Below, one piece after another: positions 35,238 to 43,509 of a DNA stretch of 64,000 bases; position 1 is the first letter of the stretch; the number at the start of each line of letters is the position of its first letter. The notes beneath the pieces are model-generated. The model had not been told where the DNA came from, ran no database searches, and saw nothing but the letters and a program-made list of their open reading frames with translations. The stretch is from contig DAYL01000032.1 in the NCBI GenBank assembly GCA_002508705.1, forward strand, positions 99,746-163,745, in the 5' to 3' direction. The stretch is from Methanoculleus sp. UBA374. GTDB taxonomy: Archaea > Halobacteriota > Methanomicrobia > Methanomicrobiales > Methanoculleaceae. The position numbers were made by a program, and so were the translations under genes.

Positions 35238-35416
35238 TACCGCTCGTACCGTTTTCTGAACTCGCCAAACTCCATGGTCGGCTCTTTCTGCCGTTCCGCT
35301 ACCATGGCAAGGTCGTGAAGGTCTTCCCGGAGTTGTTCGTACTCCCGCAGGGGGAGGAACACCGCGATTCGGTCTCCGTGTTCATCAACGACGTATTGTT
35401 CTCCTGTTGCACCCAT
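35237..35416 (-). CDS. Antitoxin of the broken RelE pair (Phd/YefM-like)
   Basis: A 59-residue frame starts at ATG 35416: GEQYVVDEHGDRIAVFLPLREYEQLREDLHDL, then MEFGEFRKRYER. The YVVDEHGDRIAVFLPLREYEQL strand-helix is typical of Phd/YefM-like antitoxins. It stops in TAATG shared with the damaged toxin. It is an orphan antitoxin if the toxin is dead. Confidence 0.75.
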   Translation of the reverse strand: MGATGEQYVVDEHGDRIAVFLPLREYEQLREDLHDLAMVAERQKEPTMEFGEFRKRYER

Positions 35417-35881
35417 ATGCCCGCAACCCCCCTCATCTCTCTACGGTTGCAGGAACTATCAATCTTCGTCTGCTCCGCCTAGGTGGAGGGGTCTTCATTC
35501 GCAGCCGGGAGATGGGCCTTGAGAGGAGAATCATGCGGCCTCGATCTGTTCAGCCGGACGACCAACCCGATGCGTCTCTTCGCCCCGGATCAGATCCCGA
35601 ACTGGGCGGCGATGTTTGCATTGACTTCTGCCCGGGGATATGAATTACCGTTTTGAGGCCGATGTGAAGATTTTCATCTCGCTCCAGCATGAGGCCGTCA
35701 AGAGCGGTAGACCTGTATTCTTCCGCGACCGGGAGAGGAGAGTCCGGTACGGGGCAGGCGTGCTCTCCCTGTACCTCGGCTACAAAGATACGCTCGACTG
35801 GTTCGACCGGGTCCTGCTTACCTAGGGCATGATATGGCCCGGGATTCTCTTTTTGAACGACGATATTTTCTGTGACGGGTG
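35417..35881. other. Region with two short coding-like frames and no firm gene
   Basis: Frames at 35407-35643 and 35640-35825 (+) overlap by four bases. The second reads NYRFEADVKIFISLQHEAVKSG and LSLYLGYKDTLDWFDRVLLT, which looks protein-like but is unknown to me. Given the decayed neighbours, both may be remnants. Confidence 0.35.
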
Positions 35882-36100
35882 TTACCCTCTACCGACCGCT
35901 ACGTAGATGGCTGAAGACCGCGAGCGGGGAACCGGGAGCCCGTCCTCCCGGAGCCCCTCGATATGGAATTCGATTGCCTCGTGCATCCGCTCTTCCGCTT
36001 CCTCACGGGTCGCCCCGGTGGCCACGCACCCCGGGAGGTCCGGGGAGTATGCCGAGTAGTTGCCGTCGGTCTCGCTCACGATGACAAGAAATCGATACAT
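35882..36100 (-). CDS. hicB: HicB-type antitoxin
   Basis: The 72-residue protein reads YRFLVIVSETDGNYSAYSPDLPGCVATGATREEAEERMHEAIEFHIEGLREDGLPVP, the HicB partial-RNase-H-like fold almost in full. It neutralises HicA toxins. Its ATG overlaps the stop of a degraded hicA (TAATG), the standard hicA-hicB order. With hicA broken it is probably an orphan. Confidence 0.92.
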   Translation of the reverse strand: MYRFLVIVSETDGNYSAYSPDLPGCVATGATREEAEERMHEAIEFHIEGLREDGLPVPRSRSSAIYVAVGRG

Positions 36101-36242
36101 TATTCGTTCCTCCCTTTAAGCCCTGCCTGTTTGAGCACACTGTTCAGCGTTCCCGGCGCAAGTTCGTCCGCCGGATGCCCGGCAATGGTGATCCGATCCG
36201 CTTTTGACGGATGCCGATGACCTCCAGGAGCCCCGGCGGCAT
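36100..36242 (-). pseudogene. hicA: Truncated, frameshifted hicA toxin gene
   Basis: Upstream of hicB one frame reads DRITIAGHPADELAPGTLNSVLKQAGLKGRNE, the C-terminal half of HicA. The preceding bases give GLLEVIGIRQK in another frame. The HicA active-site His region (usually GSHH or GSHI) falls at the break, and no N-terminal start of normal HicA is seen. It is a dead toxin gene. Confidence 0.75.
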
Positions 36243-36660
36243 GTCACGCTACTCCACCCTATCTATGCAGCGAAGCCATATCCTTTATGCCCCCAGTCCA
36301 CCCCGCTCCAACGCACAAAAGGCGTTTCCATCTGGCTCCCAAAGAGTTCAACGGCAGAAGGCCATTTCGTCATCTGGTACGCCCTGCGTTCGCATTCATC
36401 CCACACACCTCTCATTTAGCAAGCCCTTCTCCTCCAGAGCGACATATGGCACACTCTTCCCTTCTCCACCACGACCAACCTCTCTTCCGCGACCCCGAAG
36501 TCCTTTGCGTTCACGGATCGTCTCCCGGAACAGCTCTACGACCGAGATCAGGCCTTGCTCTTCCAGCCGACACCGGGAGAACCACCATGGGACCAGATCC
36601 GCGAACCGGCATGCCCCGGGGATAGTTATACTAGAGAGGAGGGCACATACCCGATCAGGA
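36243..36660. other. Decayed-looking region between hicA and an MNT gene
   Basis: On the minus strand pieces such as EEQGLISVVELFRETIRERK (near 36500-36560) look coding but change frame repeatedly. On the plus strand only low-complexity proline/serine frames occur. No family could be recognised, so it is probably old gene debris. Confidence 0.4.
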
Positions 36661-36664
36661 ATGG

Positions 36665-36979
36665 ATGGAGTCACCTGCGAGGTCGGCGGAGAATGCGCGC
36701 GGATCATCGGCGTTCTCCGCGAGAAAAAAGAAGTACCTGGCAGAGACCTATCACGTTGAATCCATCGGCATCTTCGGCTCGTGCCGGCGTGGCGAGGAGC
36801 ACGAAGGAAGCGACGTGGACATCCTGGTCGAGTTCTCCGAAGTACCGGGGATCTTCGGGTTCCTCAGGCTTGAGCAATATCTCTCCGAACTTCTCGGGCG
36901 AAAGGTGGACCTGGTCGAAAAGAGTGCGCTTAAACCCCGTATCGGCCGCCACATTCAGAATGAGGTTGTATACGTGTGA
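36665..36979 (+). CDS. MNT-type nucleotidyltransferase antitoxin, N-terminus probably frameshifted
   Basis: The core IGIFGSCRRGEEHEGSDVDILVEF has the GSX10DXD motif of MntA-type adenylyltransferases, followed by LEQYLSELLGRKVDLVEKSALKP. From ATG 36661 a different frame gives a more normal N-terminus (ARIIGVLREKK), and the run of six A at 36723-36728 lies where the two readings meet. MntA AMPylates HepT toxins. Its stop overlaps the GTG of the next (HEPN) gene. Activity depends on whether the frameshift is real. Confidence 0.7.
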   Translation: MESPARSAENARGSSAFSARKKKYLAETYHVESIGIFGSCRRGEEHEGSDVDILVEFSEVPGIFGFLRLEQYLSELLGRKVDLVEKSALKPRIGRHIQNEVVYV

Positions 36980-37343
36980 AGACCCCGCGAAGTACCCTTG
37001 ACTACCTTGACAATATTCTTGACGCCGTCGACAAGATCGAGATCTTCACCCGGGGCATGTCCTATGAGGAATTTTCCGGGGACGACAAGACAGTCTATGC
37101 GGTCACACGAACACTGGAAGTGATCGGTGAGGCGACGAAGTGCATTCCGCGACAGGTCAGGAAAAGGTATCCCTCGCTTCCCTGGAGCGAAATGGCCGGG
37201 TATGCGTGACAAGTTGATCCATGCCTATTTCGGGATCAACAGGGCGATTCATCTGGAGAACGATCCGGGATGATATCCTTCCGCTCAGATCTGCGGTGCA
37301 GTGCCTTCTCGGCGATCTTGCCGTGGAGGAGACCGGGAATTGA
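36976..37343 (+). pseudogene. HEPN (HepT/DUF86) toxin gene with two frameshifts
   Basis: The first frame reads TLDYLDNILDAVDKIEIFTRGMSYEEFSGDDKTVYAVTRTLEVIGEATKCIP and ends at a stop at 37207-37209. The next frame goes on MRDKLIHAYFGIN, which holds the RX4HXY RNase motif. A third frame continues WRTIRDDILPLRSAVQCLLGDLAVEETGN to 37343. Two indels therefore separate the catalytic motif from the N-terminal part. The toxin is very likely dead. Confidence 0.8.
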
Positions 37344-37484
37344 ACCGCCCAGGGCTAACCCCACGCTGTATCGCCCGTGGACAGCCGATCCGGGCGATGC
37401 CCCGGGACCGCCGCCTCCCGGAGTGACGGCCGGGACACCTTCCAACTGCGCGTTATCCGTCAGTCTCCTTCTTCCCCGGAATAT

Positions 37485-38183
37485 CGCCTGAATTGCTGGA
37501 TCCCCGGACAGCCAAAAGAGAACCGTTAATATCGCCAGATGTCAAGATTCATAGTGAGTAACCATGATCACGTCCCTGCCCGGCAGTCCGATCTCCTCTC
37601 TCTTCGGGGGCGGTCTATGCCGGTAAAGCAGGGGCTGATCCCCGCTGCGGGCTCGGGGCCGACATCATCGTCAACACGGACGCCGACTTCCAGTACAACG
37701 GAACGGAGATCCCGAAGCTCCTCCAGCCCATCTTCGATGGAAAGGCGGATATCGTCATCGGCGATCGCCAGATCGACACCCTCGACCACATGCCCCGCGG
37801 GAAGGTCTGGGGCAACAAACTCGCCACCAGGGTGACCAGGAGGGTGACCGGCTGGCCGGTCCGCGACGCTCAGGCGGGTTTTCGTGCCTTCACCCGCGAC
37901 GCCGCCTGCAGGATGAACCTCACCGGCGACTACATCTACGTGCAGGAGACCCTCATCCAGGCGGCGAACAAGAACCTGACGCTCGTCCAGGTGCCGGTGG
38001 AGTTCCGGAGGCGGGACGGGTATTCACGGCTGATCGCGAGCCTGTTCGGGTATGCCACCTCGGCCGGGAAGACGAGCGCGCGAAGTTTCCGGGACTATCA
38101 CCCGATCCAGGTCTTCACCGGGATCGGGATCATCCTGATATTAGCCGGTCTGGCCGTAGGTTTCAGAGTCCTGACGCATTAAT
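37485..38183 (+). repeat. Partial duplicate of the 39.84-41.57 kb locus with an internal deletion
   Basis: This segment matches 39843-40014 (promoter and first codons of the sugar nucleotidyltransferase) and then 41044-41573 (middle of the GT2 gene), at roughly nine of ten bases by eye. The joint lies at GCGGG/CTCGGGG near 37650-37656, removing about 1.03 kb. The right end coincides with the loss of homology after GTCCTGACGCATTA. Confidence 0.85.
37617..38182 (+). pseudogene. Chimeric pseudogene: nucleotidyltransferase start joined to glycosyltransferase
   Basis: The first codons give MPVKQGLIPAAGSG, the start of the sugar nucleotidyltransferase. At the joint the reading leaves the glycosyltransferase frame, so the translated product becomes serine-rich nonsense. 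The glycosyltransferase part is still open in its own frame from 37790 (MPRGKVWGNKLATRVTRRVTGW) to a premature stop at 38182, but it lacks the N-terminal catalytic half and the C-terminal membrane helices. Substitutions such as TRVTRRV for TWVTRWV indicate decay. Confidence 0.8.
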
Positions 38184-38290
38184 GTCGGGGCATCCCTGAC
38201 GATAACAATCTCGTCCCCGACCCGTGCAATGAATTCGGTCTTCCCTTCCTGCAGGGTCCCTCTACAGAACGTGCACCTCTCTGGAATCAT
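38184..38290 (-). pseudogene. YgiT-type zinc-finger antitoxin, cut by the duplication end
   Basis: From ATG 38290 the protein reads MIPERCTFCRGTLQEGKTEF, then ARVGDEIVIVRDAPTL, which is the N-terminal part of archaeal YgiT-type (MqsA-like) zinc-finger antitoxins. At residue 35 the homology stops and the frame enters the duplicated glycosyltransferase segment on its antisense strand. The second CXXC pair of the zinc site, expected next, is missing. Confidence 0.7.
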
Positions 38291-38470
38291 TTATTTCCTC
38301 CTCGTTCGCGTATCGATCCAGTATTGGTCAGCCGGTATGTAGGCGGCGATTACGTCCCGATTCGTCTCGTAGACGAGTTCCCGGAGGGTCTTTTCTCCGA
38401 TCATCCTGGAAACTCTCCTGGAGAATATGAGGGGGTCGAAGGGGGAAAAAGGCCGACCGTAAGGGGTGTA
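38291..38470 (-). pseudogene. Remnant of the toxin partner (DUF4258-like)
   Basis: The frame ends ELVYETNRDVIAAYIPADQYWIDTRTRRK, with TAA directly against the antitoxin ATG. This resembles the C-terminus of DUF4258 toxins that pair with YgiT zinc-finger proteins, but the N-terminal half with its histidines cannot be found in any frame. The identification is tentative and rests on the partner and the tail. Confidence 0.45.
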
Positions 38471-38519
38471 TCGGGAAAAATTGTCATCTGCTCGTTTCAG
38501 AGCCAGCCGGGCGGGGTGT

Positions 38520-38864
38520 TTATCCGGGATCTTCAGTGCCAGAGAGGAGCGCCACGATCTCCCCCTTGAGCGCGGGGATATCGCGATCCACGACTGCCCA
38601 GATTTCATCGGAATCCACGCGGAAGTATGCGTGGACCAGAACGTTCCGAAGGCCGATTACCTGTTTCCAGGGAACGCCGGGAGAAGCGCTTCGCAGGTCC
38701 GGGGGAAGGCGTGCGGCTGCTTCCCCGATGACCTGGAGGTGGTGGAGCATCCAGACCTGCACCAGTTCATCCTGCAAAAAAGCATCCCTGCCCCTGACCG
38801 CATACCGCTCAATCTCATCGATTGCTTCCAGGATATCGAGGAGCCGCTCGTTTCCGTCCCTCAT
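38520..38864 (-). CDS. HepT-like HEPN ribonuclease toxin (DUF86)
   Basis: The 114-residue protein reads RLLDILEAIDEIERYAVRG, VWMLHHLQVIGEAAARLPPDLR, and VIGLRNVLVHAYFRVDSDEIW. RNVLVHAY is a perfect RX4HXY catalytic motif. The start at 38864 overlaps the MNT gene stop, the normal mntA-hepT order. HepT cleaves RNA until MntA adenylylates it. This pair looks intact, unlike its neighbours. Confidence 0.9.
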   Translation of the reverse strand: MRDGNERLLDILEAIDEIERYAVRGRDAFLQDELVQVWMLHHLQVIGEAAARLPPDLRSASPGVPWKQVIGLRNVLVHAYFRVDSDEIWAVVDRDIPALKGEIVALLSGTEDPG

Positions 38865-39154
38865 AACGGCACTGCCTCTTCGAGGACCCTCTTTTTGTAT
38901 CGCTCCTTGAGCGCTGTCTCCGTCACCACGTCCACCCGGCACCCAAGGGCATCCTCCAGGTCCTGGATAAGTGCGATGTGGTCGAGGAGGCTCCTGCCCG
39001 GCTCCATCTCCACGAGGAGGTCGAGGTCACTCTCCGGACCCGTCTCGCCGCGGGCGACCGAGCCGAAGACCCGCAGGTTCCTGGCACCGTGTCGCCCGGC
39101 TATTGCGAGGATCCTGGACCGCTTCTTCCGGATTAGATCCTGTGTGACGGGCAT
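38861..39154 (-). CDS. MntA-like nucleotidyltransferase antitoxin
   Basis: The 97-residue protein has LRVFGSVARGETGPESDLDLLVEMEPG, a complete GSX10DXD motif, then LIQDLEDALGCRVDVVTETALKERYKKRVLEEAVPL, as in MntA antitoxins. It transfers AMP to a tyrosine of HepT. Its stop overlaps the start of the HEPN gene by four bases. Confidence 0.92.
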   Translation of the reverse strand: MPVTQDLIRKKRSRILAIAGRHGARNLRVFGSVARGETGPESDLDLLVEMEPGRSLLDHIALIQDLEDALGCRVDVVTETALKERYKKRVLEEAVPL

Positions 39155-39842
39155 GGCTGTTCACCAAGTTCTATCGGAAGTTGGAGATATAAATTTGCCC
39201 CCTGACGATCATACCGCAAAAAAGCGCCGATAAGACAGTCTTCGCTACGGAAACAGCAGGCCGATGCTTCCCGAAAAAGTCAGGCCGATCCCCTCCCAGG
39301 GCTACCTATAATCGTCGGTCATATTCCCGGGAGCCGGCGCACCGGTCATCCGCAACTGCGAACACTCCACCGCGAAGGTGAACTTAGTCGACGGGAACGG
39401 GAAAAGGGTCGGGATCGTCTCGCTCCAGTCCCCGCCGATCGCCGCGTTCGAGGCGAACGCCGTTGCGCTCATGAACAACACGGCCCTCGCGGCCGCGTTG
39501 CTCCCGGTAGGAACGAAGTTCCGTGGGAGCGGGAAAAGGGCTTCGACTCGCGACGGTTCATCAGAACCGGAGCGTGAGCACCGAAGGTGCGATTCGCGAT
39601 GGGCGACGGAGCCATCCGGAACGGCCCCGCTGAGACCTACTACTGTCAGCCTCGGTGCCGCGACCCTTCGGGCGACGACTACGTCACCTTCACTGGAAAG
39701 ACCGTCCTGATCCGGCCAGCGAGGGCGGCGCCTTCGCGTGCTTGGCTGAAGCAGTATCAGGACCAGATCCGGCTGTCGCTCCGGGGCCGCCTCCTCCCGG
39801 AGCAACGGGCGCGCGCAGTCCACCCGCCCCTTTTTCCGCTGA
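39155..39842. other. Region before the intact glycosylation locus, with gene debris and a repeat
   Basis: No firm gene. A coding-like piece (NLVDGNGKRVGIVSLQSPPI, then FEANAVALMNNTALAAALLPVG) lies at 39370-39520 without start or known family. A two-hairpin repeat sits at 39550-39595. The frame 39587-39901 shows no family likeness. Confidence 0.4.
39550..39595. repeat. Two-hairpin dispersed repeat, copy 1
   Basis: GGTTC-ATCA-GAACC (39555-39568) is followed by GCACC-GAA-GGTGC (39578-39590). A similar element, with the same hairpins in the same order and spacing, occurs at 51695-51740. Surrounding bases are also similar (GCGACGGTTC and GCGAGGGTTC). Confidence 0.6.
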
Positions 39843-41573
39843 ATATCACCCGAATCGCTCGATACCCGGACGGCCAAAAGAGAACCGTTAATATTGCCTG
39901 ATGTCAAGATTCATAGTGAGTAACCATGATCACGTCCCCGTCCTGCGGTCCGATCCCCTCTCTCTTCGGGGGCGATCCATGCCGGTGAGGCAGGGGCTGA
40001 TCCCCGCTGCGGGCGCAGGATCGCGCCTTGGGCCGTTCACGAACGCGATCCCCAAAGAGCTTCTCCCCGTTGGCGAGAAGGCGGTGATCGAGCACGTCGT
40101 CGAGGCGATGCACCTCGCCGGCATCACCGATATCGTCATCGTCGTCGCCCCGCACAAGCACGGCCTCTCCGACTACCTGGGTTCGGGCAAGCGCTTCGGC
40201 GTCGACTTCACCTACGTGGTCCAGGACGAGCGGCTGGGCCTCGCGAACGCCGTCGCCGCCGGGGAGCACGTCATCGACGGCACCTTTGCCGTCGTCCTCG
40301 GCGACAACTTCTTCTCCCCGAAGACGTTTCTTGCCGACCTCATCGACTACCACGTCGCCCACCGCCCCGAGACCACCGTCGGCGTCGCCCGGGTGGAGGA
40401 CGTCACCCGCCACGGAATCATCCTCCCCGACGGCGACCGGGTCGTCGAGATGGTCGAAAAGCCCCAGCCGACGGCCGCCCCGAGCAGCCTCGGCGCCCTC
40501 GGCGCCTACGTCTTCGAGACGGGCGTCTTCGACGCCATCGCCCGGACCAAACCCGGCCACAAGGGCGAATACCAGCTCACCGACGCGATCCGGCTCGAGA
40601 TCGCCGAGGGCCGGGATGTGCGTTACCGGGTCATCGACGGCATCCACATCGACGTCGGGACGCCCCGGGACCTGATGAGGGCGAACGAGTGGTACTTGAG
40701 GGAGAACGGGCACACGGGCGATATACCCTCAATCCCCGGCCGGAAAGTGGAAAGCAATCGGCGAGACGAGACGATCGGAGACAACCTCTAAAGAGCGTGC
40801 AACATGAAACTTATCGTAACGATCCCCGCATATAATGAAGAACGCTCCATTGGCGACGTTATCCGGGAGATCCCCCGCACAATAGATGAAATTGACCGGG
40901 TTGAGGTGCTCGTCATCGACGACGGCTCGACCGACAACACGGTGGAAGTCGCACGGAACGCCGGCGCCGACCACATCATCTTCCACAAGAGGAATCTCGG
41001 GCTCGCGAAGGCCTTCCGGGACGGCCTGAATGCCGCCATAGAACTCGGGGCCGACATCATCGTCAACACCGATGCCGACTTCCAGTACAACGGAACGGAG
41101 ATACCGAAACTTCTTCAGCCCATCTTTGACGGAAAGGCGGATATCGTCATCGGCGACCGCCAGGTCGATACCCTCGACCACATGCCCCGCGGGAAGGTCT
41201 GGGGCAACAAACTCGCTACCTGGGTGACCCGGTGGGTGACCGGCTGGCCGGTCCGCGACGCTCAGACGGGTTTTCGTGCCTTCACCCGCGATGCCGCCTG
41301 CAGGATGAACCTCACCGGCGACTACACCTACGTGCAGGAGACCCTCATCCAGGCGGCGAACAAGAACCTGACCCTCGTCCAGGTGCCGGTGGAGTTCCGG
41401 AAGCGGGACGGGAATTCACGGTTGATCTCGAGCCTGTTCGGGTACGCCACCTCGGCCGGGAAGACAATAGCACGAAGTTTCCGGGACTACCACCCGATCC
41501 AGGTCTTCACCTGGATCGGGATCATCCTGATATTGGCCGGTCTGGCCGTAGGTTTCAGAGTCCTGACACATTA
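39843..41573 (+). repeat. Source locus of the 37.5 kb partial duplicate
   Basis: Bases 39843-40014 and 41044-41573 reappear at 37485-38183; the middle (about 1.03 kb) is absent there. This copy has both genes intact. Confidence 0.85.
39979..40791 (+). CDS. Sugar nucleotidyltransferase (glucose-1-phosphate thymidylyl/uridylyltransferase-like)
   Basis: I start at ATG 39979, where the family start MPVRQGLIPAAGAGSRLGPFTNAIPKELLPVGEKA begins; the frame is open from 39901, but that upstream part has no family features. The 270-residue protein has the GAGSRLG nucleotide loop, VVQDERLGLANAVAAGEHVI, VVLGDNFF (metal Asp), GVARVEDVTRHGIILP, VVEMVEKPQ and HIDVGTPRDLMRANEWYL. It activates a sugar phosphate with NTP for glycan synthesis. 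A TATA-like GTTAATATT lies near 39887. It precedes the GT2 gene by 12 bases. Confidence 0.9.
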   Translation: MPVRQGLIPAAGAGSRLGPFTNAIPKELLPVGEKAVIEHVVEAMHLAGITDIVIVVAPHKHGLSDYLGSGKRFGVDFTYVVQDERLGLANAVAAGEHVIDGTFAVVLGDNFFSPKTFLADLIDYHVAHRPETTVGVARVEDVTRHGIILPDGDRVVEMVEKPQPTAAPSSLGALGAYVFETGVFDAIARTKPGHKGEYQLTDAIRLEIAEGRDVRYRVIDGIHIDVGTPRDLMRANEWYLRENGHTGDIPSIPGRKVESNRRDETIGDNL

Positions 41574-41733
41574 TTTTGAGACCGGGATGGTAACGCCGTA
41601 TCTCCCCTCAGCGGTCCTCACCACCGTGCTCGTCATCGTCGGGCTGCAGGCGATCGTCTTCGGTCTGCTCGCCGATATGATGAAGACGCAGAGGATGCTC
41701 ACCGAGGAGATCCTGTACAGACTGAAGCGATGA
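40804..41733 (+). CDS. Family 2 glycosyltransferase (dolichol-phosphate sugar synthase-like)
   Basis: The 309-residue protein begins MKLIVTIPAYNEERSIGDVI, with IDDGSTDNTVEVARNAGAD, IIVNTDADFQYNGTEIPKLL (DXD), IVIGDRQVDTLDHMPRGKVW and RDAQTGFRAFTRDAACRMNL. The C-terminus has two membrane segments (IGIILILAGLAVGFRVL and AVLTTVLVIVGLQAIVFGLLA). It likely transfers a sugar to dolichyl phosphate or to a lipid-linked glycan. TGA overlaps the ATG of the flippase-like gene. Confidence 0.92.
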   Translation: MKLIVTIPAYNEERSIGDVIREIPRTIDEIDRVEVLVIDDGSTDNTVEVARNAGADHIIFHKRNLGLAKAFRDGLNAAIELGADIIVNTDADFQYNGTEIPKLLQPIFDGKADIVIGDRQVDTLDHMPRGKVWGNKLATWVTRWVTGWPVRDAQTGFRAFTRDAACRMNLTGDYTYVQETLIQAANKNLTLVQVPVEFRKRDGNSRLISSLFGYATSAGKTIARSFRDYHPIQVFTWIGIILILAGLAVGFRVLTHYFETGMVTPYLPSAVLTTVLVIVGLQAIVFGLLADMMKTQRMLTEEILYRLKR

Positions 41734-42629
41734 AGAAAAATACGCTTATTAAACTTATATTAACAATAGGGCTATTTATAGCAATATTTTACAAAATAAA
41801 TCCAGAGGAGATCATTGAAGTATTTTCGGAAATTGACCCTGGGTACGTCATAATAGCTATATCTTTTGTGCCGATACTCTATATCTTGAGAACATACCGA
41901 TGGAAACTCTATCTGCGACACCTAGGAGTTGATACCCATTTTCCAAAATTATTAAAAACTCTAATGATCGGCCAATTTTATGGATTAATTACACCAGGGA
42001 AACTGGGCGAACTCGGCAGAGTGTATCACTTGCATGCGAGTAAAGCGGTGACGATTCCAACTGTTATTGCAGAAAAAATTGTTGACCTCTTTGTCCTTTC
42101 GGCCCTTGGCCTGACAACAGTCTTCATATTTTTTCCGAGTCAGGGGGTTATGATAAGCCTGCTCTTAGCGTTTCTGTGTATGCTCATTATTGGAGCGGGC
42201 ATTTTGACAAACCGCAAATCTATTGGTTATGTTGTCAAACGTTTTGGGGTTACGGAGGAAGAGGTGGAGACCTATATTGCAAGCATCCTCTCTCTGTTTA
42301 AACATAAGCCTCTGGTGGGAGGGGTGTTGTTAACAACGGTCAGTTACTATGCAATAAATTATATTATTGGATATTTCGTATTACTCGCACTTGATGTGGA
42401 TGTAATCGCAGTGATAACTATCCCGATCATCGTCCTTATTGGAAATATACCAATTACCATCTCCGGTTTAGGTCTAAGAGAGTCGGTTGGGACATTCTGT
42501 TTTGTCCTCCTAGGTATCGAGGGGATATACGGATTCTCGTTCTCACTCATCTTATTCGGAATAATCACTCTGATCCCCGGACTGATGGGGTACGTTTTAT
42601 TCATGAGATCAGGCAGTTCAGATGCATGA
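41730..42629 (+). CDS. AglD/LPG-synthase-TM flippase-like membrane protein (UPF0104)
   Basis: The 299-residue protein has eight or so hydrophobic segments and UPF0104 landmarks: YILRTYRWKLYLRHLGV, IGQFYGLITPGKLGELGRVYHL, PTVIAEKIVDLFVLSALGL and ITISGLGLRESVGTFCFVLLG. Related domains occur in lysylphosphatidylglycerol synthases and in the haloarchaeal glycosylation protein AglD. It may move or modify a lipid-linked sugar. It starts within the GT2 stop codon. The gene is clearly AT-richer than the GT2 gene before it, so base composition changes exactly at the gene border. Confidence 0.87.
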   Translation: MKKNTLIKLILTIGLFIAIFYKINPEEIIEVFSEIDPGYVIIAISFVPILYILRTYRWKLYLRHLGVDTHFPKLLKTLMIGQFYGLITPGKLGELGRVYHLHASKAVTIPTVIAEKIVDLFVLSALGLTTVFIFFPSQGVMISLLLAFLCMLIIGAGILTNRKSIGYVVKRFGVTEEEVETYIASILSLFKHKPLVGGVLLTTVSYYAINYIIGYFVLLALDVDVIAVITIPIIVLIGNIPITISGLGLRESVGTFCFVLLGIEGIYGFSFSLILFGIITLIPGLMGYVLFMRSGSSDA

Positions 42630-42718
42630 TATGTATGGACATTTAGATAAAATGCAGGCACATTATTGAGTTACAGATCCGAACGTGAGAACAATTACAG
42701 AGGAATAAGGTGATCAGA

Positions 42719-43327
42719 ATGCCCAAGGAGTTTGATGGTGGGGGAAATTACTACAATAAGTATGAAAGTAATAATCCAGCCGTGCAGATGTTAATGCGGA
42801 AGTATTTCCAAGATTTGGATGGGCTCATCGTCCCAATAAAAGATAGAATTAACCTCGCACTCGAGATCGGATGTGGAGAGGGGTATGTTACTCAGCATAT
42901 CCAGAACCTCGGTATCGCCATAGAAGGCACCGATATCTCAGAGAGAGTTATTAAAATCGCTCAACAAAGTCATCCTTCATTACGGTTCTCAGAATGCTCG
43001 GTTTACGACTTACAGTCGCTGGGTGGGACTTATGATCTCGTTCTGGCGAACGAAGTCTTAGAGCATCTGACCGATTACAACAGGGCCATTGAGGAAATGA
43101 AGAATGTTGCGAGAAAATATCTATTCTTTAGCGTACCAAATGAGCCATATTTCAGGTTTGGGAATATCCTGCGACTTAAATACCTGGAGAATTTCGGCAA
43201 CACTCCAGGACATATCAACCATTGGTCATTACAGGACTTCGAAAAGCTCCTAATTAGTGCTGACCTAGATATAGTCGAGATTAAACCGTCGACTCTCTGG
43301 GTGATGGCGTTATGCGAGGTGGAGTGA
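42719..43327 (+). CDS. Class I SAM-dependent methyltransferase
   Basis: ATG 42719 follows AAGGTGAT and is preferred to GTG 42710. The 202-residue protein has motif I LALEIGCGEGYVTQHIQNLG, motif II GTDISERVIKIAQQ, and YDLVLANEVLEHLTDYNRAIEEMKNV. This is the SAM-binding fold of small-molecule methyltransferases found in glycan clusters; the acceptor (sugar or lipid) is unknown. AT-rich like its neighbours. Confidence 0.87.
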   Translation: MPKEFDGGGNYYNKYESNNPAVQMLMRKYFQDLDGLIVPIKDRINLALEIGCGEGYVTQHIQNLGIAIEGTDISERVIKIAQQSHPSLRFSECSVYDLQSLGGTYDLVLANEVLEHLTDYNRAIEEMKNVARKYLFFSVPNEPYFRFGNILRLKYLENFGNTPGHINHWSLQDFEKLLISADLDIVEIKPSTLWVMALCEVE

Positions 43328-43509
43328 TCGACCGGAGGTTCGAATTTGAACATTATTATGAATGAAATCATAACCGAGTGCCGATACAGAGATGGTCTCC
43401 CAAACAGAAGAAAAGAATGGACATCTAAGCGGCAATGCGGGAGTATGATGCATATGGTAAAATCCGGAAGGATGGATATTCTACATCCACGGTCCTGAGG
43501 AGTTATGGT

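Noticed and set aside
33573-39154. Region considered as an integrated element or prophage
   Set aside because: No integrase, transposase, tRNA boundary or direct-repeat ends were seen; it is better explained as piled-up toxin-antitoxin modules.
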